In this document: positions 1 to 6,046 of the stretch, piece after piece
Layout of the letters: every line of letters starts with the position of its first letter
How positions within the stretch are numbered: the stretch's first letter is position 1
Source: Helicobacteraceae bacterium
GTDB taxonomy: Bacteria; Campylobacterota; Campylobacteria; Campylobacterales; Sulfurimonadaceae
Direction of reading: 5' to 3'
Assembly (NCBI GenBank): GCA_030613795.1
Contig: JAUWLG010000090.1
Coordinates: forward strand, 1-6,046
DNA: 6,046 nt
Program-made: the position numbers and the translations under genes
Notes under the pieces: model-generated
Told to the model about the DNA's origin: nothing
The model's input: only the letters and a program-made list of their open reading frames with translations
Database searches by the model: none

Positions 1-44
1 TGCAGATGCCACGAAAAGAGCTAAGCGGTAACGCATTGATTTAA
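1..44. other. Ambiguous coding fragment at window edge
   Basis: Three readings compete here and the sequence cannot decide between them. On the plus strand one frame ends ...ADATKRAKR with a stop at 29-31, and another ends ...RKELSGNALI with a stop at 42-44; either could be the C-terminus of an upstream gene. On the minus strand an ATG at 36-34 opens MRYRLALFVASA, which resembles the basic-then-hydrophobic start of a secretion signal, but no Shine-Dalgarno sequence precedes it. The small terminator-like hairpin at 48-63 would suit a plus-strand gene ending here. The piece is too short to assign a function. Confidence 0.3.
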
Positions 45-47
45 TTT

Positions 48-63
48 AAAAGCTGACGCTTTT
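48..63. terminator. Weak terminator-like hairpin, possibly bidirectional
   Basis: AAAAGC pairs with GCTTTT around a four-base TGAC loop, so on either strand the transcript would fold into a stem ending in four U residues. Only two G-C pairs hold the stem, so it would be a weak terminator. It lies just after the possible plus-strand stops at 31 and 44 and 32 bases beyond the stop of the doubtful minus-strand frame 283-95, a position suited to ending two convergent genes. Function is inferred. Confidence 0.3.
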
Positions 64-94
64 GACTTAGTCTGTATTGTCTTGAAAACCCTAG

Positions 95-283
95 TTACTG
101 CGTATAAACACTAATTTTGGCAGCAGTGCCAAAATGCCTGGTCTTTTGAAGTTGGAGTTCTAGCAGTAGCTGTACCCGAAGGCAATAGCTCTTCTTCTTT
201 TTCGTTAGGTTTTCTTCTTGAGCTAGCAAGAAGAAAAAGTGACAAACTAGTGATATGAAGTGATAAAGAAAGTTAGATAACAA
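95..283 (-). CDS. Doubtful small ORF, hydrophobic N-terminus
   Basis: This is an open frame of 62 codons starting at TTG (283-281). It is listed because a good Shine-Dalgarno sequence, GAGGAG at 299-294 on the minus strand, stands 10 bases before the start, and a possible -10 element (TATATT, 329-324) lies upstream. Residues 5-21 are strongly hydrophobic (Phe, Leu, one Cys at 14) and could be a signal or membrane segment; a charged stretch with four lysines follows at 28-31, then a Leu/Gln-rich part. No basic residue precedes the hydrophobic stretch, and the Cys does not sit in a proper lipobox. Two perfect inverted repeats lie inside the frame, which argues against selection for protein. No family was recognised. 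It could be a small secreted protein, a frameshifted remnant, or chance. Confidence 0.22.
   Translation of the reverse strand: MLSNFLYHFISLVCHFFFLLAQEENLTKKKKSYCLRVQLLLELQLQKTRHFGTAAKISVYTQ
114..135. repeat. Perfect 9-bp inverted repeat, GCAG loop
   Basis: ATTTTGGCA at 114-122 is exactly inverted at 127-135 around a four-base loop. Its arms begin U-rich and end A-rich on both strands, so no U tract follows the stem and it is not a standard intrinsic terminator. It could be an RNA hairpin or a dimeric protein-binding site; the role is unknown. Confidence 0.6.
210..237. repeat. Perfect 11-bp inverted repeat, AGCTAG loop
   Basis: TTTTCTTCTTG at 210-220 is exactly inverted at 227-237 (CAAGAAGAAAA) around a six-base loop. 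One arm is almost all pyrimidine and the other almost all purine. Neither strand has a U tract after the stem, so it is not a usual terminator. It lies 165 bases before ppsA, probably upstream of its transcription start. Confidence 0.6.
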
Positions 284-362
284 GAGATATGCACTCCTCT
301 ATAAAAAGACATTAAAAAAAGTGAATATATATTTTAAAAACACTAGGAAAGAATAGAGAATC

Positions 363-379
363 GTGCTATCCTTAAGATA
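363..379 (+). promoter_or_regulatory. Candidate ppsA promoter (extended -10)
   Basis: TGCTATCCT at 364-372 reads as an extended -10 element (TGn followed by TATCCT, four of six matches to TATAAT). Transcription would start near 379 and give a leader of about 20 bases before the ATG at 402. No good -35 box stands 17 bases upstream (TAGGAA at 344-349), but the DNA there is A/T-rich, as is common for housekeeping promoters in Campylobacterota. TAAGAT at 373-378 is a weaker alternative -10. Confidence 0.35.
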
Positions 380-390
380 AGCAATTATCA

Positions 391-395
391 AGGAG
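391..395 (+). promoter_or_regulatory. Ribosome-binding site of ppsA
   Basis: AGGAG lies six bases before the ATG at 402, an ideal spacing. It fixes the ppsA start, because the protein from this ATG also begins exactly where PpsA proteins usually do. Confidence 0.85.
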
Positions 396-401
396 AACTT
401 T

Positions 402-2789
402 ATGGAGTATGTCAGATTTTTCGAAACTGTGGGTATTAAAGATGTTGGACTGGTTGGCGGAAAAAATGCCAGTTTGGGTGAGATGTACCAACATTTGGCG
501 CACTCAGGGGTCAACGTGCCAAACGGTTTTTCGACGACACGCGATGCCTACACGCTTATGCTTTCTCAGAACAATCTTGCCGAACGTATCGATGCACTGA
601 TCGCAGATCTGGATGTTGAGGATGTGAAAGAGCTGCAGTCCTGCGGTAAAGCGGTGCGTGAACTGATCTTGAATGAACAACTCCCATCTGCACTTGAAAC
701 TGAACTTATTGAGGCGTATAAGCAGCTCTCAAATCAATACGGTAGAAAAGCGACCGATGTGGCGGTACGCTCCTCTGCCACTGCCGAAGACCTTCCCGAT
801 GCCAGTTTTGCCGGACAGCAAGAGACTTATCTGAATGTCTGGGGAGAGCAGGCGCTTCTTTTAAATGTCAAGCGCTGTTTTGCTTCGCTCTTTACCGACC
901 GGGCCATCAGTTATCGTTACAGCCGCGGTTTTGATCATCGTGATATCTCACTTTGCGTGGGTGTTCAGAAGATGGTGCGCAGCGATGAGGGAAGCAGCGG
1001 GGTGATGTTTACGTTAGACACGCAAAGCGGCAGTGAGAATGTGATCATGATCAATGCTGCTTTTGGATTAGGTGAGAATGTGGTCGGAGGACGTATCAAC
1101 CCTGATGAGTTTTTTGTCTTCAAGCCGACACTTAAAGAGGAGAAGTCTGCGATCATCAAGCGTCAGCTTGGCTCCAAAGAGATGAAGATGATCTACGATG
1201 AAAAGCTCAAAACACTGAATGTCTCTACGACAGACAGTGAGCGTGCAAGTTTTTCGCTCAGTGACGATGAAGTAGTGACGCTGGCCCGTTATGCCCTCAG
1301 TATTGAAGAACATTATGGTGTGCCAATGGATATAGAGTGGGCCAAAGATGGCCGAAACGAAAAACTCTATATCGTTCAGGCACGCCCTGAGACGGTACAC
1401 TCCAAACGGCTCCGCACTAAACAAGAGAGAATAGAGAAGTACCAGATCAAAGAAGACACTTCCAAGCGCACTAGTCTATTGGAAGGCCAAGCCATTGGTG
1501 AGAAGATCGGTGTCGGTATTGTGAAGGTGATCAATGATCTGAGTGAAGCCTCGCTATTTAATGCAGGCGAGGTATTGGTCACAGATATAACTGACCCGGA
1601 CTGGGAACCGTTGATGAAAAAGGCGGCTGCCATTGTGACAAACAAGGGTGGACGTACCTGCCATGCAGCAATCGTGGCACGGGAGATCGGTGTTAGCGCC
1701 ATTGTCGGTACCACCAATGCAACAGAGATACTTCAAGATGATACAGCAGTGAGTGTCTGTTGTGCCGAGGGTGAGAAGGGACATGTCTATGAAGGCCGTA
1801 TCGATTTTGAGCTTGAGTCGATAGACCTGACTGATCTGCAAGAGCCCAAAACAAAACTTTTTATGAATGTCGGCAACCCCGAACAGGCATTCTCCTTGTC
1901 TACAATTCCTAATCAAGGTGTCGGGTTGGCACGTATGGAGTTCATCATCAACAACCACATCAATGCCCACCCGATGGCACTGTATGACATGCATCACGGT
2001 CGATTTGTCAAAGGCAGTGAAGAGATCGAGAAACTGATGTTGGGCTTTGACGATCCTAAAACTTATTTTATTGACAGACTCTCTGCGGGCATCGGCATGA
2101 TCGCGGCCGCTTTCTACCCCAATCCGGTGATCGTGCGTACCAGTGATTTTAAGTCAAACGAGTATAAACATATGCTCGGGGGCGAAGCGTATGAGAAGGA
2201 TGAAGAGAATCCGATGATCGGTTTTCGTGGGGCAAGCCGCTACTACTCCGATGCCTACAAAGAGGCGTTTAAGTGGGAGTGCGAGGCGCTTAAAAAGGTC
2301 CGCGACGATATGGGACTGACCAATGTCAAGCTGATGCTCCCTTTTGTAAGGACGCCGGAAGAGGGACGCAAGGTGATCGCTATCATGAATGAGATGGGGC
2401 TGGTTCAGGGTGAAAACGGTCTCGAGATCTATGCGATGTGCGAGATCCCGAGCAATGTGAGCTTTGCTGAGGAGTTTTTAAAGGTGTTTGACGGCTACAG
2501 TATCGGCTCAAACGACCTGACACAGCTTACGCTGGGTGTCGACCGTGACAGTACACTGGTGGCGCACATCTTTGACGAACGCAACGAAGCGATGAAGCGG
2601 ATGTTTAAAATGGCGATCGATGCCTGTAAAAAAGAGGGAAAATACATCGGTATCTGCGGTCAGGCACCGTCAGACTACCCTGAGATCACCGAGTTTCTGG
2701 TGGAAAACGGGATCGATTCGATCTCGCTCAACCCCGACTCGGTCCTGAAAATGCGTCAGGTAGTCGTCGACCTTGAAAAGCGTCTATAG
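402..2789 (+). CDS. ppsA: Phosphoenolpyruvate synthase
   Basis: This enzyme converts pyruvate, ATP and water to phosphoenolpyruvate, AMP and phosphate in the cytoplasm, feeding gluconeogenesis. Its 795 residues match the usual length (about 792 in E. coli). The N-terminal ATP-binding domain carries the glycine-rich [10 protein letters not shown] at 19-28, [19 protein letters not shown] at 122-140, and QARPETV around 326-332. The swivelling phosphohistidine domain follows, with GGRTCHAAI and the catalytic His at 421; Thr419 is the residue that the PpsR regulatory kinase/phosphorylase modifies in E. coli, so that control could operate here. The C-terminal PEP/pyruvate barrel shows GVGLARMEF (506-514), [10 protein letters not shown] (579-588), GFRGASR (607-613), [11 protein letters not shown] (from 645), [14 protein letters not shown] (703-716) and the catalytic Cys752 in CGQAPSDYP. 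Every expected key residue is present, so it should be active. It is very likely co-transcribed with the ATPase gene 32 bases downstream. Confidence 0.97.
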   Translation: MEYVRFFETVGIKDVGLVGGKNASLGEMYQHLAHSGVNVPNGFSTTRDAYTLMLSQNNLAERIDALIADLDVEDVKELQSCGKAVRELILNEQLPSALETELIEAYKQLSNQYGRKATDVAVRSSATAEDLPDASFAGQQETYLNVWGEQALLLNVKRCFASLFTDRAISYRYSRGFDHRDISLCVGVQKMVRSDEGSSGVMFTLDTQSGSENVIMINAAFGLGENVVGGRINPDEFFVFKPTLKEEKSAIIKRQLGSKEMKMIYDEKLKTLNVSTTDSERASFSLSDDEVVTLARYALSIEEHYGVPMDIEWAKDGRNEKLYIVQARPETVHSKRLRTKQERIEKYQIKEDTSKRTSLLEGQAIGEKIGVGIVKVINDLSEASLFNAGEVLVTDITDPDWEPLMKKAAAIVTNKGGRTCHAAIVAREIGVSAIVGTTNATEILQDDTAVSVCCAEGEKGHVYEGRIDFELESIDLTDLQEPKTKLFMNVGNPEQAFSLSTIPNQGVGLARMEFIINNHINAHPMALYDMHHGRFVKGSEEIEKLMLGFDDPKTYFIDRLSAGIGMIAAAFYPNPVIVRTSDFKSNEYKHMLGGEAYEKDEENPMIGFRGASRYYSDAYKEAFKWECEALKKVRDDMGLTNVKLMLPFVRTPEEGRKVIAIMNEMGLVQGENGLEIYAMCEIPSNVSFAEEFLKVFDGYSIGSNDLTQLTLGVDRDSTLVAHIFDERNEAMKRMFKMAIDACKKEGKYIGICGQAPSDYPEITEFLVENGIDSISLNPDSVLKMRQVVVDLEKRL

Positions 2790-2805
2790 GAGATACTGTA
2801 TTTGT

Positions 2806-2810
2806 AAAGG
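2806..2810 (+). promoter_or_regulatory. Weak ribosome-binding site of the ATPase gene
   Basis: AAAGG stands 11 bases before the ATG at 2822, slightly longer than ideal. The better-looking AGGAGA (2788-2793), overlapping the ppsA stop, is too far away. No other in-frame start fits better, and residues from Met1 match the usual start of the cation ATPase N-terminal domain. Initiation may be modest and helped by ribosomes leaving ppsA. Confidence 0.5.
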
Positions 2811-2821
2811 TACAATAAGTA

Positions 2822-5416
2822 ATGGAAGCATTTCATACCTATCCCATAGAAAACGTACTGGAACTGTTTGAGAGTTCGCAAGAGGGTCTGACACAGGCCG
2901 AAGCACAAAAACGAAACAAACATTATGGCCCTAATGCGCTTCCGGAGTCAAAACCCGTTTCGATATTTGTAATCTTTGCCGAACAGTTTAAAAGCCCGAT
3001 CATTATTATTTTGATCATTGCCACAGTGATCAGTTTTGGTATTGGCGAGATTCTTGACGGCTGGTTTATTATGACGGTATTGATAATCAATGCCGTCATC
3101 GGTACCTATCTTGAACACAGTGCTGCACAAAAAGCCCATGCTTTGCGACAGAGCGTTAAAACGATGGTTAAGGTTCTTAGAGACGGAAAAACTGAGGTTA
3201 TCGAAGCGTCGTTGATCACGATAGGCGATGTTGTGCTGCTTGAAAGCGGTGATAAGGTGCCGGCTGATCTTCGGCTGCTTTCATCCTATACCCTTTCTGC
3301 CGATGAGTCACTGCTGACCGGTGAATCGATCGAGATCGAAAAAATGGCAGATGATATTATTGATGACCCGGACTTGCCGGTGGGTGACCGCACGAACATG
3401 ATTCATGCGGGAACGTACATTACACGGGGACGTGCCAAAGCGATGGTTGTTGCTATCGGTATCCATACGCAGATCGGGCATATTGCGACCATGCTCTCAG
3501 AAAAAGTAGATGTCAAAATCCCTCTGATAGAGAGACTAGAGAGGTTTTCTGCCAAAATCGCCATGGCCGTTGCTGTTATTTCTGTCGTTATTTTTATCAT
3601 TTCACTCTACCACGGGACGCCGCTGACAGAGATCTTTTTTCTAACCTTGGCGCTCTTTGTCTCAGCTGTACCGGAAGGGCTTCCTGTTGCCATTACCGTC
3701 GCGCTGGCAGCCGCCGCTGTTGCTATGTCACATCGTAATGTCATTATACGAAAACTTGCTGCTATCGAAGGGTTGGGATCATGCACGATGATCGCCACGG
3801 ACAAAACAGGGACCTTGACCGAGAATAGGCTGAAAGTCGCAAAATTTATTTTGCCGGGCCAAACATCAGAGGAGATATCGGCAGTGTCCAAAGAAATTTT
3901 GACAGCGATGCTGGTCACCAATGAAGCCTATAAAAACGGTGACGGTATGATCTGTGGTGATCAGGTCGATATCGCGTTTGCACGTTTTGCTGAAAAGGCT
4001 CATCCGGAGTTGATCGAACTGCTGTCGAATGAAAAGATCGATACGGTTCCCTACGAATCACAAAATAAATTTTCTGCTGCTGTCATTACTGATGAAAAAG
4101 GCTATTTTCATGCGCTGAAGGGGTCACCGGAAGTCATACGCCGTTTTTGTACGATGACACCGGAATACGGGGCAAAGATCGAAGTGCAGGTCGAGCAACT
4201 TGCAAAAAAGGGCTACCGTCTCATTGCCGTGGCTTATGGCTATTCATCACATAAGCAGAGCCGAACGCTCATGGAACAAGAGGGGTTTCAATGGGCAGGG
4301 TTTGCGGCTATAACCGATCCGTTGCGCGAGGGGGCAAAAGAGGCGGTTGATGCCTGTAAAGAGGCGGGGATTGCTGTCGCCATGATCACTGGAGATCATC
4401 CGAAGACCGCCTACCATATTGCCAAGGAGCTTGGTATTGCACTGAGTTTCGAAGAGGTCATCGATGCCGAAACGCTTCAGCAGTGGCATGACACCGGTGC
4501 TGATGCAAAGGAGATCGCTGACAAACGGGTTTTCGCCCGGGTCTCTCCTGAGCAAAAACTGCAAATCGTGACCGCTTTTCAGTCATTGGGAAACTATGTG
4601 GCCGTGACCGGTGACGGTGTCAATGATGCGCCGGCACTGAAGTTTGCCAACATCGGGATCGCCATGGGAAAATCAGGAACGGATGTCGCCAAGGAAAATG
4701 CCGATCTTATTTTGGCGGACGATGCCTTTACCTCGATCGTCAACGGCATCGAAGAGGGACGCCGCGCTTATGACAACATACGCAAAGTCGTCCACCTGTT
4801 GATCTCAACAGGATTTGCCGAGATCGTACTGATAATCCTTTCACTGACATTTGGTACCGCTATTCCGCTGCTTCCAATCCACCTGCTGTGGCTGAACCTT
4901 GTGACCAACGGCATTCAGGACGTGGCGCTCGGTCTGGAGAAAGCCGAACCTAATCTCTTAAATAGACCGCCCCGCAGTCCGAAAGAGCCCATTTTCAACA
5001 CCATAATGCTGCGGCGCGTTCTTATTGGTGGCATCTACATGGGTATTGTGGCTTTTGCGCTTTTCTACTGGCTTACACTCCAAGGCATGTCAACCGAATC
5101 TGCCCGAAATGTAACACTGCTTTTGATGGTACTGTTTGAAAACCTTCATGCGCTCAACAGCCGCAGTGAACGCATATCAATTTTCCGTATTGACCACAGC
5201 AAAAATATGCTGCTTATCATATCTATCATTGCAACGCAGCTGCTGCATATTGCTGTTATGCACTTACCGGTGACACAGCACGTGCTTGAAATTGAACCGG
5301 TAGATATTAAAACCTGGCTACTCTTGTTACTGCTTGCTTTGGGACTGGTCGTCGTCATGGAGTCTGAGAAGTTTTTTAGAACTAAGGCTCTGGCTCCTGG
5401 TGCCGAGATAACGTAA
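2822..5416 (+). CDS. P2-type cation-transporting ATPase
   Basis: This inner-membrane pump uses ATP through an aspartyl-phosphate intermediate to move a cation. Its 864 residues form one intact P-type ATPase of the calcium/sodium-pump (P2) class. An N-terminal cation-ATPase domain (about 1-55) precedes M1 and M2 (about 58-97); the actuator domain has TGES at 166-169; M3 and M4 (about 246-297) contain PEGLP at 284-288. The phosphorylated Asp327 lies in DKTGTLTEN, the nucleotide domain has KGSPE at 433-437, and the hinge has MITGDH (521-526) and TGDGVNDAP (596-604). Six further membrane segments (about 658-854) complete the usual ten. Compared with SERCA, the M4 Glu (285), M5 Glu (667), M6 Asn (692) and Thr (695) and M8 Glu (773) are kept, but the M5 Asn is Gly664 and the M6 Asp is Asn696. 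No N-terminal metal-binding CxxC or CPC motif is present, which excludes a copper or zinc P1B pump. The substrate (calcium, sodium or another cation) is unresolved. Confidence 0.95.
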   Translation: MEAFHTYPIENVLELFESSQEGLTQAEAQKRNKHYGPNALPESKPVSIFVIFAEQFKSPIIIILIIATVISFGIGEILDGWFIMTVLIINAVIGTYLEHSAAQKAHALRQSVKTMVKVLRDGKTEVIEASLITIGDVVLLESGDKVPADLRLLSSYTLSADESLLTGESIEIEKMADDIIDDPDLPVGDRTNMIHAGTYITRGRAKAMVVAIGIHTQIGHIATMLSEKVDVKIPLIERLERFSAKIAMAVAVISVVIFIISLYHGTPLTEIFFLTLALFVSAVPEGLPVAITVALAAAAVAMSHRNVIIRKLAAIEGLGSCTMIATDKTGTLTENRLKVAKFILPGQTSEEISAVSKEILTAMLVTNEAYKNGDGMICGDQVDIAFARFAEKAHPELIELLSNEKIDTVPYESQNKFSAAVITDEKGYFHALKGSPEVIRRFCTMTPEYGAKIEVQVEQLAKKGYRLIAVAYGYSSHKQSRTLMEQEGFQWAGFAAITDPLREGAKEAVDACKEAGIAVAMITGDHPKTAYHIAKELGIALSFEEVIDAETLQQWHDTGADAKEIADKRVFARVSPEQKLQIVTAFQSLGNYVAVTGDGVNDAPALKFANIGIAMGKSGTDVAKENADLILADDAFTSIVNGIEEGRRAYDNIRKVVHLLISTGFAEIVLIILSLTFGTAIPLLPIHLLWLNLVTNGIQDVALGLEKAEPNLLNRPPRSPKEPIFNTIMLRRVLIGGIYMGIVAFALFYWLTLQGMSTESARNVTLLLMVLFENLHALNSRSERISIFRIDHSKNMLLIISIIATQLLHIAVMHLPVTQHVLEIEPVDIKTWLLLLLLALGLVVVMESEKFFRTKALAPGAEIT

Positions 5417-5449
5417 AGAACGTGATGCTTATCAAGGGAGACAAGAGTT

Positions 5450-5554
5450 ATGGTGATAGTATTTACTATCATTTTATGTGATAATATAAATATACAGTGT
5501 ATTTATTATGGCATCGAGTTCTTGTGCTATGAGAAAAAAAATAGGATAAAATAG
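5450..5554 (+). CDS. Doubtful 34-residue mini-ORF with good RBS
   Basis: An ATG at 5450 opens a frame of 34 codons ending in TAG at 5552-5554. AAGGGAG at 5434-5440 lies nine bases upstream, a proper ribosome-binding site. The peptide is hydrophobic in its first half (MVIVFTIILC), contains three cysteines (10, 17 and 26) and ends basic (KKNRIK), so it could be a small membrane-associated peptide. Against it, the DNA is far more AT-rich than the neighbouring genes, codons 2-8 are occupied by a palindrome that may be a terminator, and no family is recognised. It may equally be a decayed gene start or coincidence. Confidence 0.25.
   Translation: MVIVFTIILCDNINIQCIYYGIEFLCYEKKNRIK
5452..5476 (+). 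terminator. Palindrome, possible terminator after the ATPase gene
   Basis: TGATAGT (5454-5460) is exactly inverted at 5465-5471 around ATTT, and G-T wobble pairs can lengthen the stem. The 3' arm runs into TTTTAT, and the structure begins 37 bases after the ATPase stop, so it could end the ppsA-ATPase transcript. The stem has only two G-C pairs, so termination would be weak. Its perfect 18-base symmetry also fits a binding site for a dimeric regulator. It overlaps the first codons of the possible mini-ORF at 5450. Confidence 0.4.
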
Positions 5555-5581
5555 TAGATAGAAGGCACTATAATCGAAAAT
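5546..5581 (+). promoter_or_regulatory. Promoter of the PsiE-family gene
   Basis: TATAAT at 5569-5574 is a perfect -10 box. The -35 position (ATAAAA, 5546-5551) is poor, but the upstream DNA is A/T-rich. Transcription would start near 5581 and give a leader of about 20 bases that contains the ribosome-binding site. A second -10-like sequence, TGTGATAAT at 5477-5485, lies farther upstream and could be an additional start. Confidence 0.5.
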
Positions 5582-5588
5582 TAGAGAA

Positions 5589-5596
5589 GAGGGGGA
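5589..5596 (+). promoter_or_regulatory. Ribosome-binding site of the PsiE-family gene
   Basis: The purine run GAGGGGGA ends five bases before the ATG at 5602. It supports that start over the in-frame ATG at 5611 (Met4), which would be too far away. Confidence 0.65.
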
Positions 5597-5601
5597 AGAC
5601 T

Positions 5602-5991
5602 ATGATTGATATGGAAGGCGAAAAAGAACTTTATATTGAACCTGGTCATGACCTGGAAGATAAGACTGACGATCCGTTTATCAGATTCCTCCATAAAATT
5701 ATTCGTCTGGCCGTCAAAGTATTGGCACTGTTAATGGTCTTGGTCATCGTTTGGGGGATCGGTGACGTCATCTATGTTCTCTACCAACGTCTGGTTGCAC
5801 CACCATTCATGCTTTTGAGTATTGGCGATATTCTGGCAACTTTTGGTGCCTTTCTTGCGGTGTTGATCGCGATCTCACGTAAAGTCATCATCTTTGACTT
5901 TGGTGAGATAACACCTCTCTTTGTCCTTGCTACCGGGGCAGTTGGCCTGGCTTTAGGGATCACGTACTGGCTTATCAGTAAAAAGAATTGA
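5602..5991 (+). CDS. PsiE-family membrane protein, apparently internally shortened
   Basis: This 129-residue integral membrane protein resembles the phosphate-starvation-inducible PsiE family, whose biochemical role is unknown. A charged cytoplasmic-type N-terminus (1-25) leads into DPFIRFLHKIIRLAVKVLA and a long hydrophobic helix (about 32-61), then YQRLVAPPF, a second helix (about 73-91), the conserved-looking RKVIIFDF at 93-100, and a last helix (about 106-125) ending GITYWLI. These blocks are as I remember them in the family, but relatives normally have about 30 more residues between the second helix and RKVII, including a turn and most of a further helix. Here the second helix runs straight from LIAI (88-91) into SRKVII, leaving three predicted membrane segments instead of four. 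The reading frame is intact. It has its own promoter and is followed after 21 bases by another start, suggesting a small operon. No Pho-box was recognised. Confidence 0.82.
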   Translation: MIDMEGEKELYIEPGHDLEDKTDDPFIRFLHKIIRLAVKVLALLMVLVIVWGIGDVIYVLYQRLVAPPFMLLSIGDILATFGAFLAVLIAISRKVIIFDFGEITPLFVLATGAVGLALGITYWLISKKN

Positions 5992-6012
5992 GAATGGTTT
6001 TAGGGGTGTCTT

Positions 6013-6046
6013 ATGAATAATAGTCCTGCATCAAACAGTTGGCATA
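6013..6046 (+). CDS. Start of an unidentified gene, cut by window end
   Basis: An ATG at 6013 opens a frame beginning MNNSPASNSWH that is still open at the window edge. AGGGG at 6002-6006 lies six bases before the start, ideal for translation. The gap of 21 bases after the PsiE-family stop, with no terminator between, suggests co-transcription. Eleven residues are too few to name a family; the Asn/Ser-rich, polar start gives no sign of a signal peptide. Confidence 0.55.
   Translation, partial: MNNSPASNSWH

Larger units (their letters stand above)
45..401. other. AT-rich intergenic region upstream of ppsA
   Basis: This stretch of about 350 bases contains no confident gene. It holds three perfect inverted repeats (48-63, 114-135 and 210-237), a pyrimidine-rich patch at 190-219 mirrored by a purine-rich patch at 227-239, a doubtful minus-strand reading frame (283-95), and very AT-rich DNA from about 300 to 345 that could serve promoters in both directions. 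The last 40 bases carry the candidate promoter and ribosome-binding site of ppsA. No tRNA or known riboswitch fold was recognised by eye. Confidence 0.7.

Noticed and set aside
210..237. The 11-bp hairpin as an intrinsic terminator
   Set aside because: The arms run U-rich to A-rich on both strands, so no U tract follows the stem, and the stem has few G-C pairs.
299..514. Minus-strand open frame of 71 codons overlapping the ppsA start
   Set aside because: It covers the ppsA promoter, ribosome-binding site and first conserved codons in antisense, and its translation is low-complexity and matches nothing recognised.
1068..1997. Several long minus-strand open frames inside ppsA (1068-1424, 1376-1717, 1554-1997)
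   Set aside because: They are antisense to fully conserved PpsA motifs, overlap each other, and have no ribosome-binding context of note; they are by-products of codon bias.
2811..2816. TACAAT as a -10 element for a separate ATPase promoter
   Set aside because: Transcription would start at or after the ATG at 2822, leaving no leader for the ribosome-binding site, and no -35 box stands at the right distance inside the end of ppsA.
3607..4564. Minus-strand open frames inside the ATPase gene (3607-3921, 4247-4564)
   Set aside because: They are antisense to the phosphorylation and hinge motifs of a clearly real gene, and their translations show no domain.
5486..5506. ATAAATA / TATTTAT inverted repeat
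   Set aside because: It is composed only of A and T with a seven-base loop in very AT-rich DNA, so it is expected by chance.
1..6046. Mobile elements, CRISPR, tRNA or a defence or toxin system
   Set aside because: No terminal repeats, transposase or integrase motifs, regularly spaced repeats, tRNA-like folds or paired small genes were seen.

Overview
The window looks like an ordinary chromosomal segment from a mid-GC bacterium. Well-formed Shine-Dalgarno sites, AT-rich intergenic DNA with weak -35 elements, and the general character of the proteins fit the Campylobacterota (Sulfurovum/Sulfurimonas-like sulfur-oxidising relatives). That placement is an inference from impression and memory, not from a marker gene. 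I see no mobile element, phage gene, CRISPR array, tRNA or rRNA.

Layout. Positions 1-401 hold no confident gene: an ambiguous edge fragment (1-44), three perfect inverted repeats, a doubtful 62-codon reading frame on the minus strand (283-95), and the promoter and ribosome-binding region of the first real gene. Then follow, all on the plus strand, ppsA (402-2789, phosphoenolpyruvate synthase), a complete P2-type cation-transporting ATPase (2822-5416) only 32 bases later, a 185-base AT-rich gap containing a palindrome, a possible 34-codon mini-ORF and a TATAAT promoter, a small PsiE-family membrane protein (5602-5991), and the first 11 codons of a further gene with a good ribosome-binding site (6013 onward, cut by the window end).

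How the genes may work together. PpsA makes PEP from pyruvate at the cost of two phosphoanhydride bonds of ATP, the entry to gluconeogenesis in organisms that fix carbon into acetyl-CoA and pyruvate. The ATPase is probably co-transcribed with it because of the short gap and the absence of a terminator between them. The PsiE-like gene has its own promoter and probably begins a second unit with the partial gene behind it. No biochemical link between PEP synthesis and the cation pump is evident from the sequence.

Most interesting points. The PsiE-like protein appears to lack about 30 internal residues compared with my recollection of the family, with a short GCGATC sequence at the junction. The ATPase keeps all catalytic motifs but has Gly and Asn at two positions that bind calcium in SERCA, so its cation should not be assumed to be calcium. 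I did not find convincing evidence of a wholly new system here.
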